A stretch of 6,593 nucleotides of DNA from Thiomonas sp. (GTDB lineage Bacteria; Pseudomonadota; Gammaproteobacteria; Burkholderiales; Burkholderiaceae_C): assembly GCA_027451915.1 (NCBI GenBank), contig DAIDHU010000201.1, positions 1 through 6,593 on the forward strand, in the 5' to 3' direction. Within the stretch, counting starts at the first letter, position 1, and each line of letters opens with the position of its first letter. Positions 1-5,210 of the stretch are shown here, one piece after another. A model generated the notes under the pieces. The model saw only the letters and a program-made list of their open reading frames with translations, had not been told where the DNA came from and ran no database searches. The position numbers were made by a program, and so were the translations under genes.

Positions 1-507
1 GGGGTGCTGTGCGAGCAACTGCTGCGCGCGCGCGAGCCAGGTGAATTGCGCGACATCGCCGTGCGCGCCGCGCACACCCCCTCGCCTTCGCCACTGCTGG
101 AGCAGCGCGAGGCCATCGACCGCCACTTCTCGCAGCCCGACCTGCCCGCGGTGCTGGCCTCGCTCGAGTCCGACCCGGGCGAATTCGCGCAACACGTCCT
201 GGGACAATTGCGCCAGCGCTCACCCCTGATGATGGCGGTGTCCCTGGAGCTGGTGCGCCGCGCCCGGGGCATGGCGCTGGCCGACGAGCTGCGCCTGGAG
301 CGCGACCTCATGTACCACTGCTTCCACCCGGCCGGCGGCGGGCAGGGCGACGCCATCGAGGGCATCCGGGCGCTGGCGATCGACAAGGATCGCCGCCCCC
401 GATGGAATCCGGCGAGGGTCGACCAGGTGGACCCGCGGGCCGTGCGGGAGTTTTTCCTCAGCCCCTGGGCCCCCGAGGCCCACCCGCTGGCCGGGCTGCG
501 GGACTGA
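1..507 (+). CDS. 3-hydroxyisobutyryl-CoA hydrolase-like protein (enoyl-CoA hydratase family), C-terminal part
   Basis: The reading frame is open from base 1 to the TGA at 505-507, so only the last 168 residues are present and the true start lies upstream. The visible part matches the C-terminal half of the ECH_2 type of enoyl-CoA hydratase/isomerase proteins. It has the helix SPLMMAVSLELVRRARGM, an ELRLERDLMYHCF segment, and the signature EGIRALAIDKDRRPRWNP followed by a VDPRAVREFF end. In this family the EG-RAL-IDKD-P-W block is typical of 3-hydroxyisobutyryl-CoA hydrolases, which hydrolyse the thioester in valine breakdown in the cytoplasm. Full-length members have about 350-390 residues. 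The catalytic N-terminal half is not in the window, so the substrate is inferred from the C-terminal signature only and a generic enoyl-CoA hydratase remains possible. The gene converges on the EamA transporter with 15 bases between the stop codons, so the two do not form an operon. Confidence 0.8.
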   Translation, partial: GVLCEQLLRAREPGELRDIAVRAAHTPSPSPLLEQREAIDRHFSQPDLPAVLASLESDPGEFAQHVLGQLRQRSPLMMAVSLELVRRARGMALADELRLERDLMYHCFHPAGGGQGDAIEGIRALAIDKDRRPRWNPARVDQVDPRAVREFFLSPWAPEAHPLAGLRD

Positions 508-526
508 GCGCAGCGCGCGGGCTCAG
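504..526. terminator. Short inverted repeat spanning two convergent stop codons (possible bidirectional terminator)
   Basis: CTGAGC at 504-509 and GCTCAG at 521-526 are perfect 6-bp inverted arms around an 11-nt GC-rich loop. Each arm contains the stop codon of one of the two convergent genes, because both end in TGAGC. There is no T-tract on either side. It may serve as a bidirectional transcription end, but six base pairs can arise by chance in DNA this GC-rich. Confidence 0.25.
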
Positions 527-1437
527 GGCCGCGTGCGCTGGCGCATGACCAGGTGCAGGCCGGCGGCGGCCAGCGCCATGCCCAGCCAGGCCAGCGGCGC
601 CACGCGCTCTCCCAGCGCGGCCCAGGCGATCAGGGCCGTGGCCGGAGGCACCAGGAAGAACAGCGCCGACACGCGCGAGGCCTCGCCGTGGCGGATCATG
701 GCCAGCAGCAATGTGATGCCCACGATGGAGTTGGCCACCACCAGGTAGGCCAGGGACAGCAGCATCTGCGGCGCCCATTGCAGGCGCATGGGCTCGAGGA
801 ACCAGGCCAGCGGCGCCACCACGGCCAGGCCGACCGTGTACTGGATCAGGTTCGCCGCCAGCGGGTGGGTGGGCGTGCCGAAGCGCTTTTCCCACAGCGT
901 GGCCGCGGTCAGCGCCAGCAATGCGCTCAGCGCGAACACCAAGGCCAGCGGCGAGGCCACGTGGATGCCCGAGCGCGACACGATCACCAGCATCGCGCCG
1001 CATACCCCCAGCGCCAGGCCCAGCCAGCGCATCGCGTCCACGCGCTCGCCGGCGATGGCCGGGGCCAGCAGCCCGATGAGAATGGGCTGCTGCGAGGTGA
1101 TCAGCGCCAGCGCGCCGGCCGACATGCCGTGCTTGAGGCTCAGGTAGGTGGAGCAGAAATAGCCCGCCTGCAGCAGCAGGCCGATCATCGCCAGGTGCCC
1201 CCACTGGCGCGCGCCGCGCGGAAAGCGCGGGCGCATCCAGGCACAGCCCAGGGCCAGCAGCGCCACCACGCAGGCATAGCGCAAGGCCAGGAAGGTCAGC
1301 GGATCCGCATAGCGCAGGCCCAGTGCCAGGAACACGAAACCGCTGGACCACAGCAGCAGGAACAGGGCTGGGGCGATGCGCAGCCAGGGCGGGGCGGCGG
1401 AGGAAGTGGGGGAGGGGGCGGTGCGGGATGCGGACAT
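523..1437 (-). CDS. EamA/DMT-superfamily transporter (drug/metabolite exporter type)
   Basis: This encodes a 304-residue inner-membrane protein with about ten hydrophobic segments, the usual size and topology of the 10-TMS drug/metabolite transporter superfamily. Two EamA repeats are visible. The first starts with LLLWSSGFVFLALGLRYADP (about residues 28-47) and ends in GALALITSQQPILIGLLAP, then AGERV, a short linker and GLALGVCGAMLVI (108-152). The second ends in ASRVSALFFLVPPATALIAW, then ALGERV and GMALAAAGLHLV (253-297). The paired GER motifs before the last helix of each half are characteristic. The substrate cannot be told; relatives export amino acids, metabolites or drugs. I chose the ATG at 1437 because AGGA lies about 8-9 nt upstream on the minus strand; ATGs at 1446 and 1470 would add 3 or 11 residues. 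The polar Ala/Ser/Pro-rich N-terminus is low in complexity. The gene is divergent from bufA and looks functionally unrelated to it. Confidence 0.88.
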   Translation of the reverse strand: MSASRTAPSPTSSAAPPWLRIAPALFLLLWSSGFVFLALGLRYADPLTFLALRYACVVALLALGCAWMRPRFPRGARQWGHLAMIGLLLQAGYFCSTYLSLKHGMSAGALALITSQQPILIGLLAPAIAGERVDAMRWLGLALGVCGAMLVIVSRSGIHVASPLALVFALSALLALTAATLWEKRFGTPTHPLAANLIQYTVGLAVVAPLAWFLEPMRLQWAPQMLLSLAYLVVANSIVGITLLLAMIRHGEASRVSALFFLVPPATALIAWAALGERVAPLAWLGMALAAAGLHLVMRQRTRP

Positions 1438-1494
1438 GGCGGGCATCCTAGGGCCTGGACCGACTGTCATGAATGGTTACGCATTCGCTCGCGC

Positions 1495-1537
1495 CCGGCT
1501 TGTCAGGAAAGCCCGAGTCCCCACGACCAAGCCGGCG
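1495..1537 (+). promoter_or_regulatory. Putative ECF-sigma promoter of the bufferin operon
   Basis: TGTCAGGAA (1501-1509) is followed after 14 nt by CGACCAA (1524-1530), then G and CCGGC (1532-1536), and is preceded by CCGGC at 1495-1499. The same blocks, with a 13-nt spacer, occur upstream of the DoxX gene at 4515-4555 on the minus strand. The two-block layout, with TGTC and GGAA in the -35 position and a CGAC core about 18 nt after TGTCA, fits the general pattern of ECF-sigma promoters. An ECF sigma gene lies 3 kb away in the same locus. A start about 7 nt after the second block would leave an mRNA leader of roughly 70-75 nt before bufA. That this is a promoter is inference; the repeated motif is seen directly. 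Confidence 0.6.
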
Positions 1538-1610
1538 TGGAGCGCATTCGATCCACATCGATTCACTTCCATCCATCCCTGCACACCATCAACGAGAGGA
1601 GTCTCACATC

Positions 1611-1940
1611 ATGAACAAGCGTCAACTCGTCCAAGCCGCCGCCACCGCTTCGCTGCTGGCCCTGGGGTCCCTGGGCGCCGTCAGCGCCGCCCATGCCGAC
1701 ACGCTGGGCAAATGCTTCGGCGTGGCCACCGCCGGCCACAACGACTGCGCCGGCTTGTCGGGCCTGCATTCGTGCAAGGGCACCGCCAACATGAACTACA
1801 ACCCCGGGGACTTCGTGGTCGAGCCCTCCGGCACCTGCGCCAAGATGGGCGGGCTGGACATGACCCAGGCCAAGGCCGTGCTCGCCTCCCCGGCGAAGAC
1901 CAAGGCCTTCGAGGCGGCCATGACCAAGCGCATGATGTGA
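1611..1940 (+). CDS. bufA1: BufA1-type bufferin precursor (DUF2282), exported copper-binding RiPP
   Basis: This is a 109-residue precursor. Residues 1-29 form a Sec signal peptide: NKRQ, then a hydrophobic core LLALGSLGAV, ending in AHA with likely cleavage before D30. The mature part has four cysteines in the DUF2282 pattern: GKCFG (C35), GHNDCAG (C46), HSCKG (C55) and SGTCAK (C76), then an Ala/Lys/Met-rich helix without cysteine. In characterised bufferins of this family an MNIO enzyme converts part of the conserved cysteines into sulfur heterocycles, and the product binds copper in the periplasm. From memory the two central cysteines are the modified ones, which would be C46 and C55 here. 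Unlike classical RiPPs, the signal peptide takes the place of a leader. The start is fixed by AGGAG at 1597-1601, 9 nt before the ATG; an in-frame upstream start at 1473 lacks such a site and would bury the signal peptide. bufB follows 32 nt downstream, so this is the first gene of the operon. The family call is strong; copper as the ligand is inferred. Confidence 0.88.
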   Translation: MNKRQLVQAAATASLLALGSLGAVSAAHADTLGKCFGVATAGHNDCAGLSGLHSCKGTANMNYNPGDFVVEPSGTCAKMGGLDMTQAKAVLASPAKTKAFEAAMTKRMM

Positions 1941-1972
1941 GCCCGGGGCGGATGCGGACTTCGGAGCCCGGG

Positions 1973-2863
1973 ATGTCCATGCCAGACAGTCTGCCGGCCG
2001 CGTCGTCCGGCATCGGACTGCGCCATGCGCACTACGCGCAGGTGGCGCGCGAGCGCCCCGCGCTGGGCTTCCTGGAAGTGCATTCGGAGAACTTCTTCTG
2101 CCCTGACGATGCGCCCGCGCAGGTGCTTCGGCACATGCGCGGCCTGTACCTCCTGAGCCTGCACGGCGTGGGCCTCGCGCTGGGCTCGGCCTGCGGCGTG
2201 GACCCCGAGCACCTCGGGCGCCTGGCCGCGCTGGTCGAGCGCATCGAGCCCGCGCGGGTGTCCGACCATGCCTGCTTCGCCCGCGCGCCCCTGGGCGCGC
2301 GCGGCGTGGCCCATGCCAATGACCTGCTGCCCCTGGCCTTCACCCGCGCGCAGTTGCGTGTGCTCGAATCCAACGTGCAACAGGTGCAGGAGCGCCTTCG
2401 GCGCCCGATCCTGCTGGAGAACCTGAGCAGCTACATCGAGTTCCGCGACTGCGAGATTCCGGAGCCCGAGTTTTTCGCCGAACTCGCGCGGCGCAGCGGC
2501 TGCGGCCTGCTGCTGGACGTGAACAACCTGATGGTCAACGCGCGCAACCGCGGCGCCGAGTCGCCGCTGCGCGAGGTGTGCGACTGGCTGGACGCGCTGG
2601 CGCGGGCCGGCGCTGGCGCCAGCGTCGGGGAGATCCATCTGGCTGGCCACAGCGTGCAGCAAGGCCTGGTGATCGACGACCACTCAAGTGCCGTGTCGCC
2701 CGCCGTGTGGAGTGCCTACACCCACGCGCTGCGCCTGCTGGGCCCGGTGCCCACGCTGATCGAGTGGGACACGGCGATCCCCGAACTGCAGGTGCTGCTC
2801 GACGAGGCGGCGCAGGCCCGCGAACTGCTGGCCCAGGCCGGGTCGCGGCACCCCGGAGACTGA
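1973..2863 (+). CDS. bufB: BufB-type MNIO (DUF692) bufferin maturase
   Basis: A 296-residue cytoplasmic TIM-barrel enzyme of the multinuclear non-heme iron oxygenase family (DUF692, related to MbnB), of normal length (about 280-290). The metal-site motifs occur in family order: GIGLRHAHY (13-21), LEVHSENFF (34-42), SLHGVGLALG (62-71), SDHACF (97-102), LLENLSSY (147-154), LLLDVNNLMVNA (179-190), EIHLAGH (220-226), IDDHSSAV (234-241) and LIEWDTAIP (262-270). Their His, Asp and Glu residues are the probable iron ligands, and none appears to be missing. The family oxidises cysteine side chains of a small precursor to heterocycles; the substrate here would be the product of the gene just upstream. 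I chose the ATG at 1973 because GGAG at 1963-1966 lies 6 nt before it. ATGs at 1952 and 1979 are alternatives (seven residues longer, two shorter). Only 2 nt separate the stop from the bufC start, consistent with coupled translation and a BufB-BufC complex. Confidence 0.92.
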   Translation: MSMPDSLPAASSGIGLRHAHYAQVARERPALGFLEVHSENFFCPDDAPAQVLRHMRGLYLLSLHGVGLALGSACGVDPEHLGRLAALVERIEPARVSDHACFARAPLGARGVAHANDLLPLAFTRAQLRVLESNVQQVQERLRRPILLENLSSYIEFRDCEIPEPEFFAELARRSGCGLLLDVNNLMVNARNRGAESPLREVCDWLDALARAGAGASVGEIHLAGHSVQQGLVIDDHSSAVSPAVWSAYTHALRLLGPVPTLIEWDTAIPELQVLLDEAAQARELLAQAGSRHPGD

Positions 2864-2865
2864 GC

Positions 2866-3768
2866 ATGAACCCTCCTGCGCAGCCCGCGCGTCGCGAGCG
2901 CGATGCGCCCGCCGCCGAGCCTGGCGCGGCAGTCGGCGCTTCCGACACCGACCCCCCGGCCTTGCAGGACGAGATGCAACGCGAGATGCAGCGCGAGATG
3001 CAGCGCCAGACCGCGCTGCTGCGCGCCTTGTTCGATCCGCGCGCCGCCTGTCCGGCTGCCGCGGCCCTGGGGGTGGACACCACCCGGCTGGCCTGGCAGG
3101 CCGGGCTCGATGCCATGCGGGGCAACGCCCGCTCGCATGCCGAGCGCGCCCTGCTGGCCCAATTCCCGACCCTGCTGGCCATGCTGGGCGAGGCGCCCAT
3201 GCGCGCGCTGTGCGCCGCCTACTGGCGTGCCCGCCCTCCGCGCGCCGGGGACCTGGCCGGCATCGGCGCCGAATTTCCCGATTACGTGGGGCGCCTGCGG
3301 CGCCTGCGCGCCTGGCCCTGGTTGCGCGACAGCGCACGCCTGGACTGGGCGCTGTGGCAATTGCAATACGCGAGCGCCCCGCGCCTGGACGCGCAGCACC
3401 TGCAGGCCCTGGCGCGGCATGACCCCGCCCGGCTGCGCCTGCGCCTGGCGCAGGGCGTCGCCCTGCTGGATGCGCGCTGGCCGGTGGTCAGCCTGTGGCA
3501 ACTCCATCGCGGCCCGGAACCGGACTCCGGGCGCCTGCGCCAGGCGCTGGGCGAGGGAGCGCAGTGCGCATGGGCCTGGCGCGGCGCCGAGGGCCCGCGA
3601 TGCGAGCCCCTGGGGGGCGCCGAGCGACGCTGGCTGCGCGCGCTGCAACGCGGCGCCAGCGTGGCCGCGGCCCTGCGCAGCGCCGGCCCGGGCTGGGACT
3701 TCGCGGCCTGGCTGCAGCGCGCCGTGCTCGAAGGCTGGCTCGACGGCATCGAGCCCTGCCTCGCCTGA
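2866..3768 (+). CDS. bufC: BufC-type DUF2063 partner of the MNIO maturase
   Basis: A 300-residue soluble protein. After a disordered, Ala/Pro-rich and charged N-terminus (1-33), a DUF2063-like domain runs from about residue 46 to 141. It has QTALLRALFDP, GLDAMRGNARSHAERALLAQ, FPTLLAMLGEAPM and LCAAYWRARPP, ending in DLAGIGAEFPDYV. The rest is a variable region rich in Trp, Leu and Arg with a winged-helix-like end, ERRWLRALQRGASVAAALRS to WLQRAVLEGWL. DUF2063 is often labelled DNA-binding, but in MNIO clusters this protein partners the enzyme and helps recognise the precursor; that role is inferred from context. The start is supported by GGAG at 2855-2858, 7 nt upstream and inside the end of bufB. 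A stretch before the domain carries three exact EMQR repeats (residues 36-47), which will add a short charged helix. The Arg/Ala-rich composition is extreme but agrees with the neighbouring genes. Confidence 0.85.
   Translation: MNPPAQPARRERDAPAAEPGAAVGASDTDPPALQDEMQREMQREMQRQTALLRALFDPRAACPAAAALGVDTTRLAWQAGLDAMRGNARSHAERALLAQFPTLLAMLGEAPMRALCAAYWRARPPRAGDLAGIGAEFPDYVGRLRRLRAWPWLRDSARLDWALWQLQYASAPRLDAQHLQALARHDPARLRLRLAQGVALLDARWPVVSLWQLHRGPEPDSGRLRQALGEGAQCAWAWRGAEGPRCEPLGGAERRWLRALQRGASVAAALRSAGPGWDFAAWLQRAVLEGWLDGIEPCLA
2971..3006 (+). repeat. In-frame 12-bp tandem repeat in bufC (three EMQR units)
   Basis: Three consecutive 12-bp units of the form gagatgcarcgc (2971-2982, 2983-2994, 2995-3006) differ by one base and encode Glu-Met-Gln-Arg three times. 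The near identity at DNA level points to recent slippage expansion. The length is a multiple of three, so unit gain or loss keeps the frame. It lies just before the conserved DUF2063 domain. Confidence 0.9.
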
Positions 3769-3820
3769 GCCGGGCCGTGTACCGGCCGGGGCGTCCGCGG
3801 CCCCCGGCATGAACCACCAT

Positions 3821-3964
3821 GAGCACGAGCGCCCCGGAGCACGTAAGCCCCGGAGCACGAGCGCCCCGGAGCACGTAAGCCCCGGAGCACGAAGGCCCCC
3901 GAGCGCGAAAGCCCCGGAGCGCGAAAGCCCCGGAGCGCGAACGGCCCGGGCCATGAAGGGCCCG
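3821..3964. repeat. Array of 16-bp tandem repeats between convergent bufC and DoxX genes
   Basis: There are eight head-to-tail 16-bp units at 3821-3948 and a ninth, degenerate unit at 3949-3964. The plus-strand consensus is GAGCRCGWRMGCCCCG. Units 1 and 3 are identical (gagcacgagcgccccg), units 2 and 4 are identical (gagcacgtaagccccg), so 3821-3852 is an exact 32-bp copy of 3853-3884. Units 6 and 7 are also identical (gagcgcgaaagccccg). The period is not a multiple of three and the array lies after both stop codons, so it is non-coding. The bases from the bufC stop to the array (3769-3820) are GC-rich spacer with only a weak 5-bp stem, GGCCG/CGGCC, at 3773-3787. This is a minisatellite; its function is unknown. 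Confidence 0.95.
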
Positions 3965-3968
3965 GGCC
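3943..3968. terminator. GC-rich inverted repeat at the end of the repeat array, possible bidirectional terminator
   Basis: GGCCCGGGCC occurs at 3943-3952 and again at 3959-3968 around the 6-nt loop atgaag. Each arm is itself a palindrome, and the two arms can form a 10-bp all-G/C hairpin on either strand. It lies 15 nt beyond the DoxX stop codon and about 175 nt beyond the bufC stop. No T-run follows on either strand, so if it ends transcription it does not have the classical intrinsic form. The left arm overlaps the last two units of the 16-bp array. Confidence 0.4.
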
Positions 3969-3983
3969 CAAGGCCCTGGCGGC

Positions 3984-4475
3984 TCAGGCCCGAGGCGCGC
4001 CGCGGCGCGAGGCCAGCCAGGCGTCCACCGACCAGTTTCCCGGGCCCCACAGCGCCACCGAGGCGATCAGCGAGCCCCAGATGTAGTGCAGCTCGATGGC
4101 CGCCGGCTGCAGCGCGTACATGTACGACAGCAGCGCCACCGCGTTGACCACGAACAGCCCGGTGGCGGCGAAGCGCCCGCCCAGGCCCAGCGCCACGAAA
4201 GGCGGCAGCAGCAATTCGCCCGCGGTGCCCACCAGCGCCGCGATCAGCGGCGGCAGCAGCAGCACGTGGAATTCGTTCTGGTACAGCCAGACCGTTCCCT
4301 GCCAGTTGTGCAAGGTCTCCAGCCCGGAATGGAAGAACACGTAGGACACGTACAGGCGCGCGGCCAGCAGCGCCGGGGCGCGCAGGGCGTCCAGGGCGCG
4401 GCTGGCCAGGCGCCAGGCGTGCAGGGGCAGGTTCAACAAGGCGAAGGGTGTCTTGCCGGGCAGGGAAGCGGACAT
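3984..4475 (-). CDS. DoxX-family membrane protein of the bufferin locus
   Basis: A 163-residue inner-membrane protein with four hydrophobic segments, at about 35-50, 70-98, 101-122 and 129-146, the layout and length of the DoxX family. The typical sequence signs are present: RLYVSYVFFHSGLETLHNW in segment 1, GTAGELLLPPFVALGLGGRF in segment 2 to 3, and a GPGNWSVDAWL end after the last helix. DoxX proteins often accompany bufferin genes as a fourth component (BufD in some species) and are thought to act in membrane redox chemistry; the exact role here is unknown. The start at 4475 is supported by GAGGAG 6 nt upstream; longer in-frame forms running to 5180 cross the sigma factor gene and are not credible. 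Here the gene is not behind bufC but faces it on the other strand, and is divergent from the sigma gene. It carries its own copy of the bufA-type promoter motif, which suggests joint regulation. Confidence 0.85.
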   Translation of the reverse strand: MSASLPGKTPFALLNLPLHAWRLASRALDALRAPALLAARLYVSYVFFHSGLETLHNWQGTVWLYQNEFHVLLLPPLIAALVGTAGELLLPPFVALGLGGRFAATGLFVVNAVALLSYMYALQPAAIELHYIWGSLIASVALWGPGNWSVDAWLASRRGAPRA

Positions 4476-4507
4476 CGGGGTCTCCTCGGGGTGGGCGCGG
4501 CGCCATG

Positions 4508-4563
4508 CCGCGATGCCGGTTTGGTCGCGCGGCGCGCCGCTTCCTGACAGCCCGGCATCGCGG
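4508..4563. repeat. 12-bp perfect inverted repeat enclosing the DoxX promoter motif
   Basis: CCGCGATGCCGG (4508-4519) and CCGGCATCGCGG (4552-4563) are exact reverse complements separated by 32 nt. That interval holds both blocks of the proposed DoxX promoter (4521-4527 and 4541-4549) and, in the spacer between them, a perfect 12-bp palindrome GCGGCGCGCCGC (4529-4540). The palindrome centre is one base from the centre of the large repeat. The arms could be an operator or a cruciform, or an RNA hairpin if transcribed through. The bufA promoter lacks equivalent 12-bp arms. Confidence 0.85.
4515..4555 (-). promoter_or_regulatory. Putative ECF-sigma promoter of the DoxX gene
   Basis: Read on the minus strand this is TGTCAGGAA (4549-4541), 13 nt, CGACCAA (4527-4521), A, CCGGC (4519-4515). 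It repeats the blocks found upstream of bufA with one base less spacer. The second block is 45 nt from the DoxX ATG, so a start about 7 nt further would give a leader of some 35-40 nt. No copy pointing to the sigma gene is visible, so the sigma/anti-sigma pair may be transcribed from a different promoter. Confidence 0.6.
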
Positions 4564-4613
4564 ACCCGAGCGAGCTGTGAAAGAATCGCCGCAGCCGCGT
4601 CCGTCCACCGACC

Positions 4614-5210
4614 ATGAGCGTTCCCGAACCCAGCAGCCCCAGCCCCGAGCAGCAGGCCGAATGGCTTTCGCGCATCGAGGCCCTGCGCCCCACGCTCATG
4701 CGCCTGGCGCTGCTGCAGCTGCGCAACCGCGCATGGGCCGAGGACGCGGTATCGGAGGCGCTGCTGGCGGCCATCGAGGGCCTGTCGCGCTTCGGCGCGC
4801 GCGCCCAGCTGCAGACCTGGGTGGTGGGCATTCTCAAGCACAAGGTGCTGGACCAGCTTCGTCAGCGCCAGCGCGAACAGCAGTTCGACGAGGCCGACGA
4901 CGGCGAGGACCCGGCCGATCACATGTTTGTCGCCGACGGGCATTTCGCGCAGTTCCCGCAGGTCTGGAACGCGCCCTCGGAGGTGTTGCGCCAGAAGCAG
5001 TTTCTCGAAGTACTGGAGGCCTGCATGGACCTGCTGCCCGGACAGCTCGGGCGCGTGTTCCTCATGCGCGAGTGGCTGGAGCTGGGCACCGACGAGATCT
5101 GTCAGGAGCTGGGCTTCACCGCGACCAACGTATGGCAGATGCTGTCTCGCGCCAGGTTGCGCCTGCGGGAATGCCTGCAACTACGCTGGTTTGGTGAGCA
5201 AAGACCATGA
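4614..5210 (+). CDS. ECF-type RNA polymerase sigma factor of the bufferin locus
   Basis: A 198-residue sigma-70 family protein with only regions 2 and 4, as in ECF sigma factors. Region 2 (about 23-90) has AEDAVSEALLAAIEGLSRF and the -10-recognising LQTWVVGILKHKVLDQLRQR. An acidic linker, FDEADDGEDPADHMF, and FPQVWNAPSEVLRQKQ follow. Region 4 (about 128-192) has LEACMDLLPGQLGRVFLMRE, then TDEICQELGFTATNVWQML, a helix-turn-helix for the -35 element, and SRARLRLRECLQLRWF. It directs RNA polymerase to its own promoter class, here probably the twin motifs before bufA and the DoxX gene. It overlaps the anti-sigma gene by 4 nt (ATGA), so the two are translationally coupled. No Shine-Dalgarno sequence is visible before the ATG at 4614, yet the next in-frame ATG would cut into region 2. 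Similar sigma/ZAS pairs control oxidative or metal stress genes in other beta-proteobacteria; the signal here is unknown. Confidence 0.92.
   Translation: MSVPEPSSPSPEQQAEWLSRIEALRPTLMRLALLQLRNRAWAEDAVSEALLAAIEGLSRFGARAQLQTWVVGILKHKVLDQLRQRQREQQFDEADDGEDPADHMFVADGHFAQFPQVWNAPSEVLRQKQFLEVLEACMDLLPGQLGRVFLMREWLELGTDEICQELGFTATNVWQMLSRARLRLRECLQLRWFGEQRP

Noticed and set aside
1408..1418. GGGGGAGGGGG tract near the EamA start as a phase-variation tract
   Set aside because: Two runs of five G interrupted by an A are too short for efficient slippage and simply encode a Pro/Ser-rich N-terminus.
1465..1473. TGTCATGAA, one mismatch from the TGTCAGGAA block
   Set aside because: No CGACCAA-like block follows at 12-16 nt, so it is probably a chance half-match.
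1548..1566. Imperfect 10-bp tandem repeat TCGATCCACA/TCGATTCAC, and CGCATTCG at 1480-1487 and 1543-1550, as operators in the bufA leader
   Set aside because: They are short, not symmetric and have no counterpart at the DoxX gene, so I see too little to support a regulatory call.
1473..1610. Upstream in-frame start for bufA at 1473
   Set aside because: It would put 46 residues before a clear signal peptide and would place the twin promoter motif inside the gene; the ATG at 1611 has a strong AGGAG site.
553..1614. 353-codon plus-strand frame opposite the EamA gene
   Set aside because: The product is Gln/Arg/Gly-rich and unlike any family, while the minus strand gives a well-formed ten-helix transporter.
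1796..2683. 295-codon minus-strand frame opposite bufB
   Set aside because: The translation is Gln/His/Ala-rich and has no recognisable domain, while the plus strand carries all the MNIO motifs.
3821..3964. Repeat array considered as a CRISPR array
   Set aside because: The 16-bp units are directly contiguous without unique spacers and no cas gene is present.
2716..4608. 630-codon open frame on the minus strand across bufC, the repeat array and the DoxX gene
   Set aside because: It runs antisense to bufC, shifts frame relative to the DoxX protein, translates the 16-bp repeats as low-complexity sequence and has no family resemblance. Long stop-free shadows are expected at this GC content.
4609..4614. 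CGACCA immediately at the sigma start codon, resembling the second promoter block
   Set aside because: There is no TGTCAGGAA-like block at the right distance upstream, and it overlaps the ATG.
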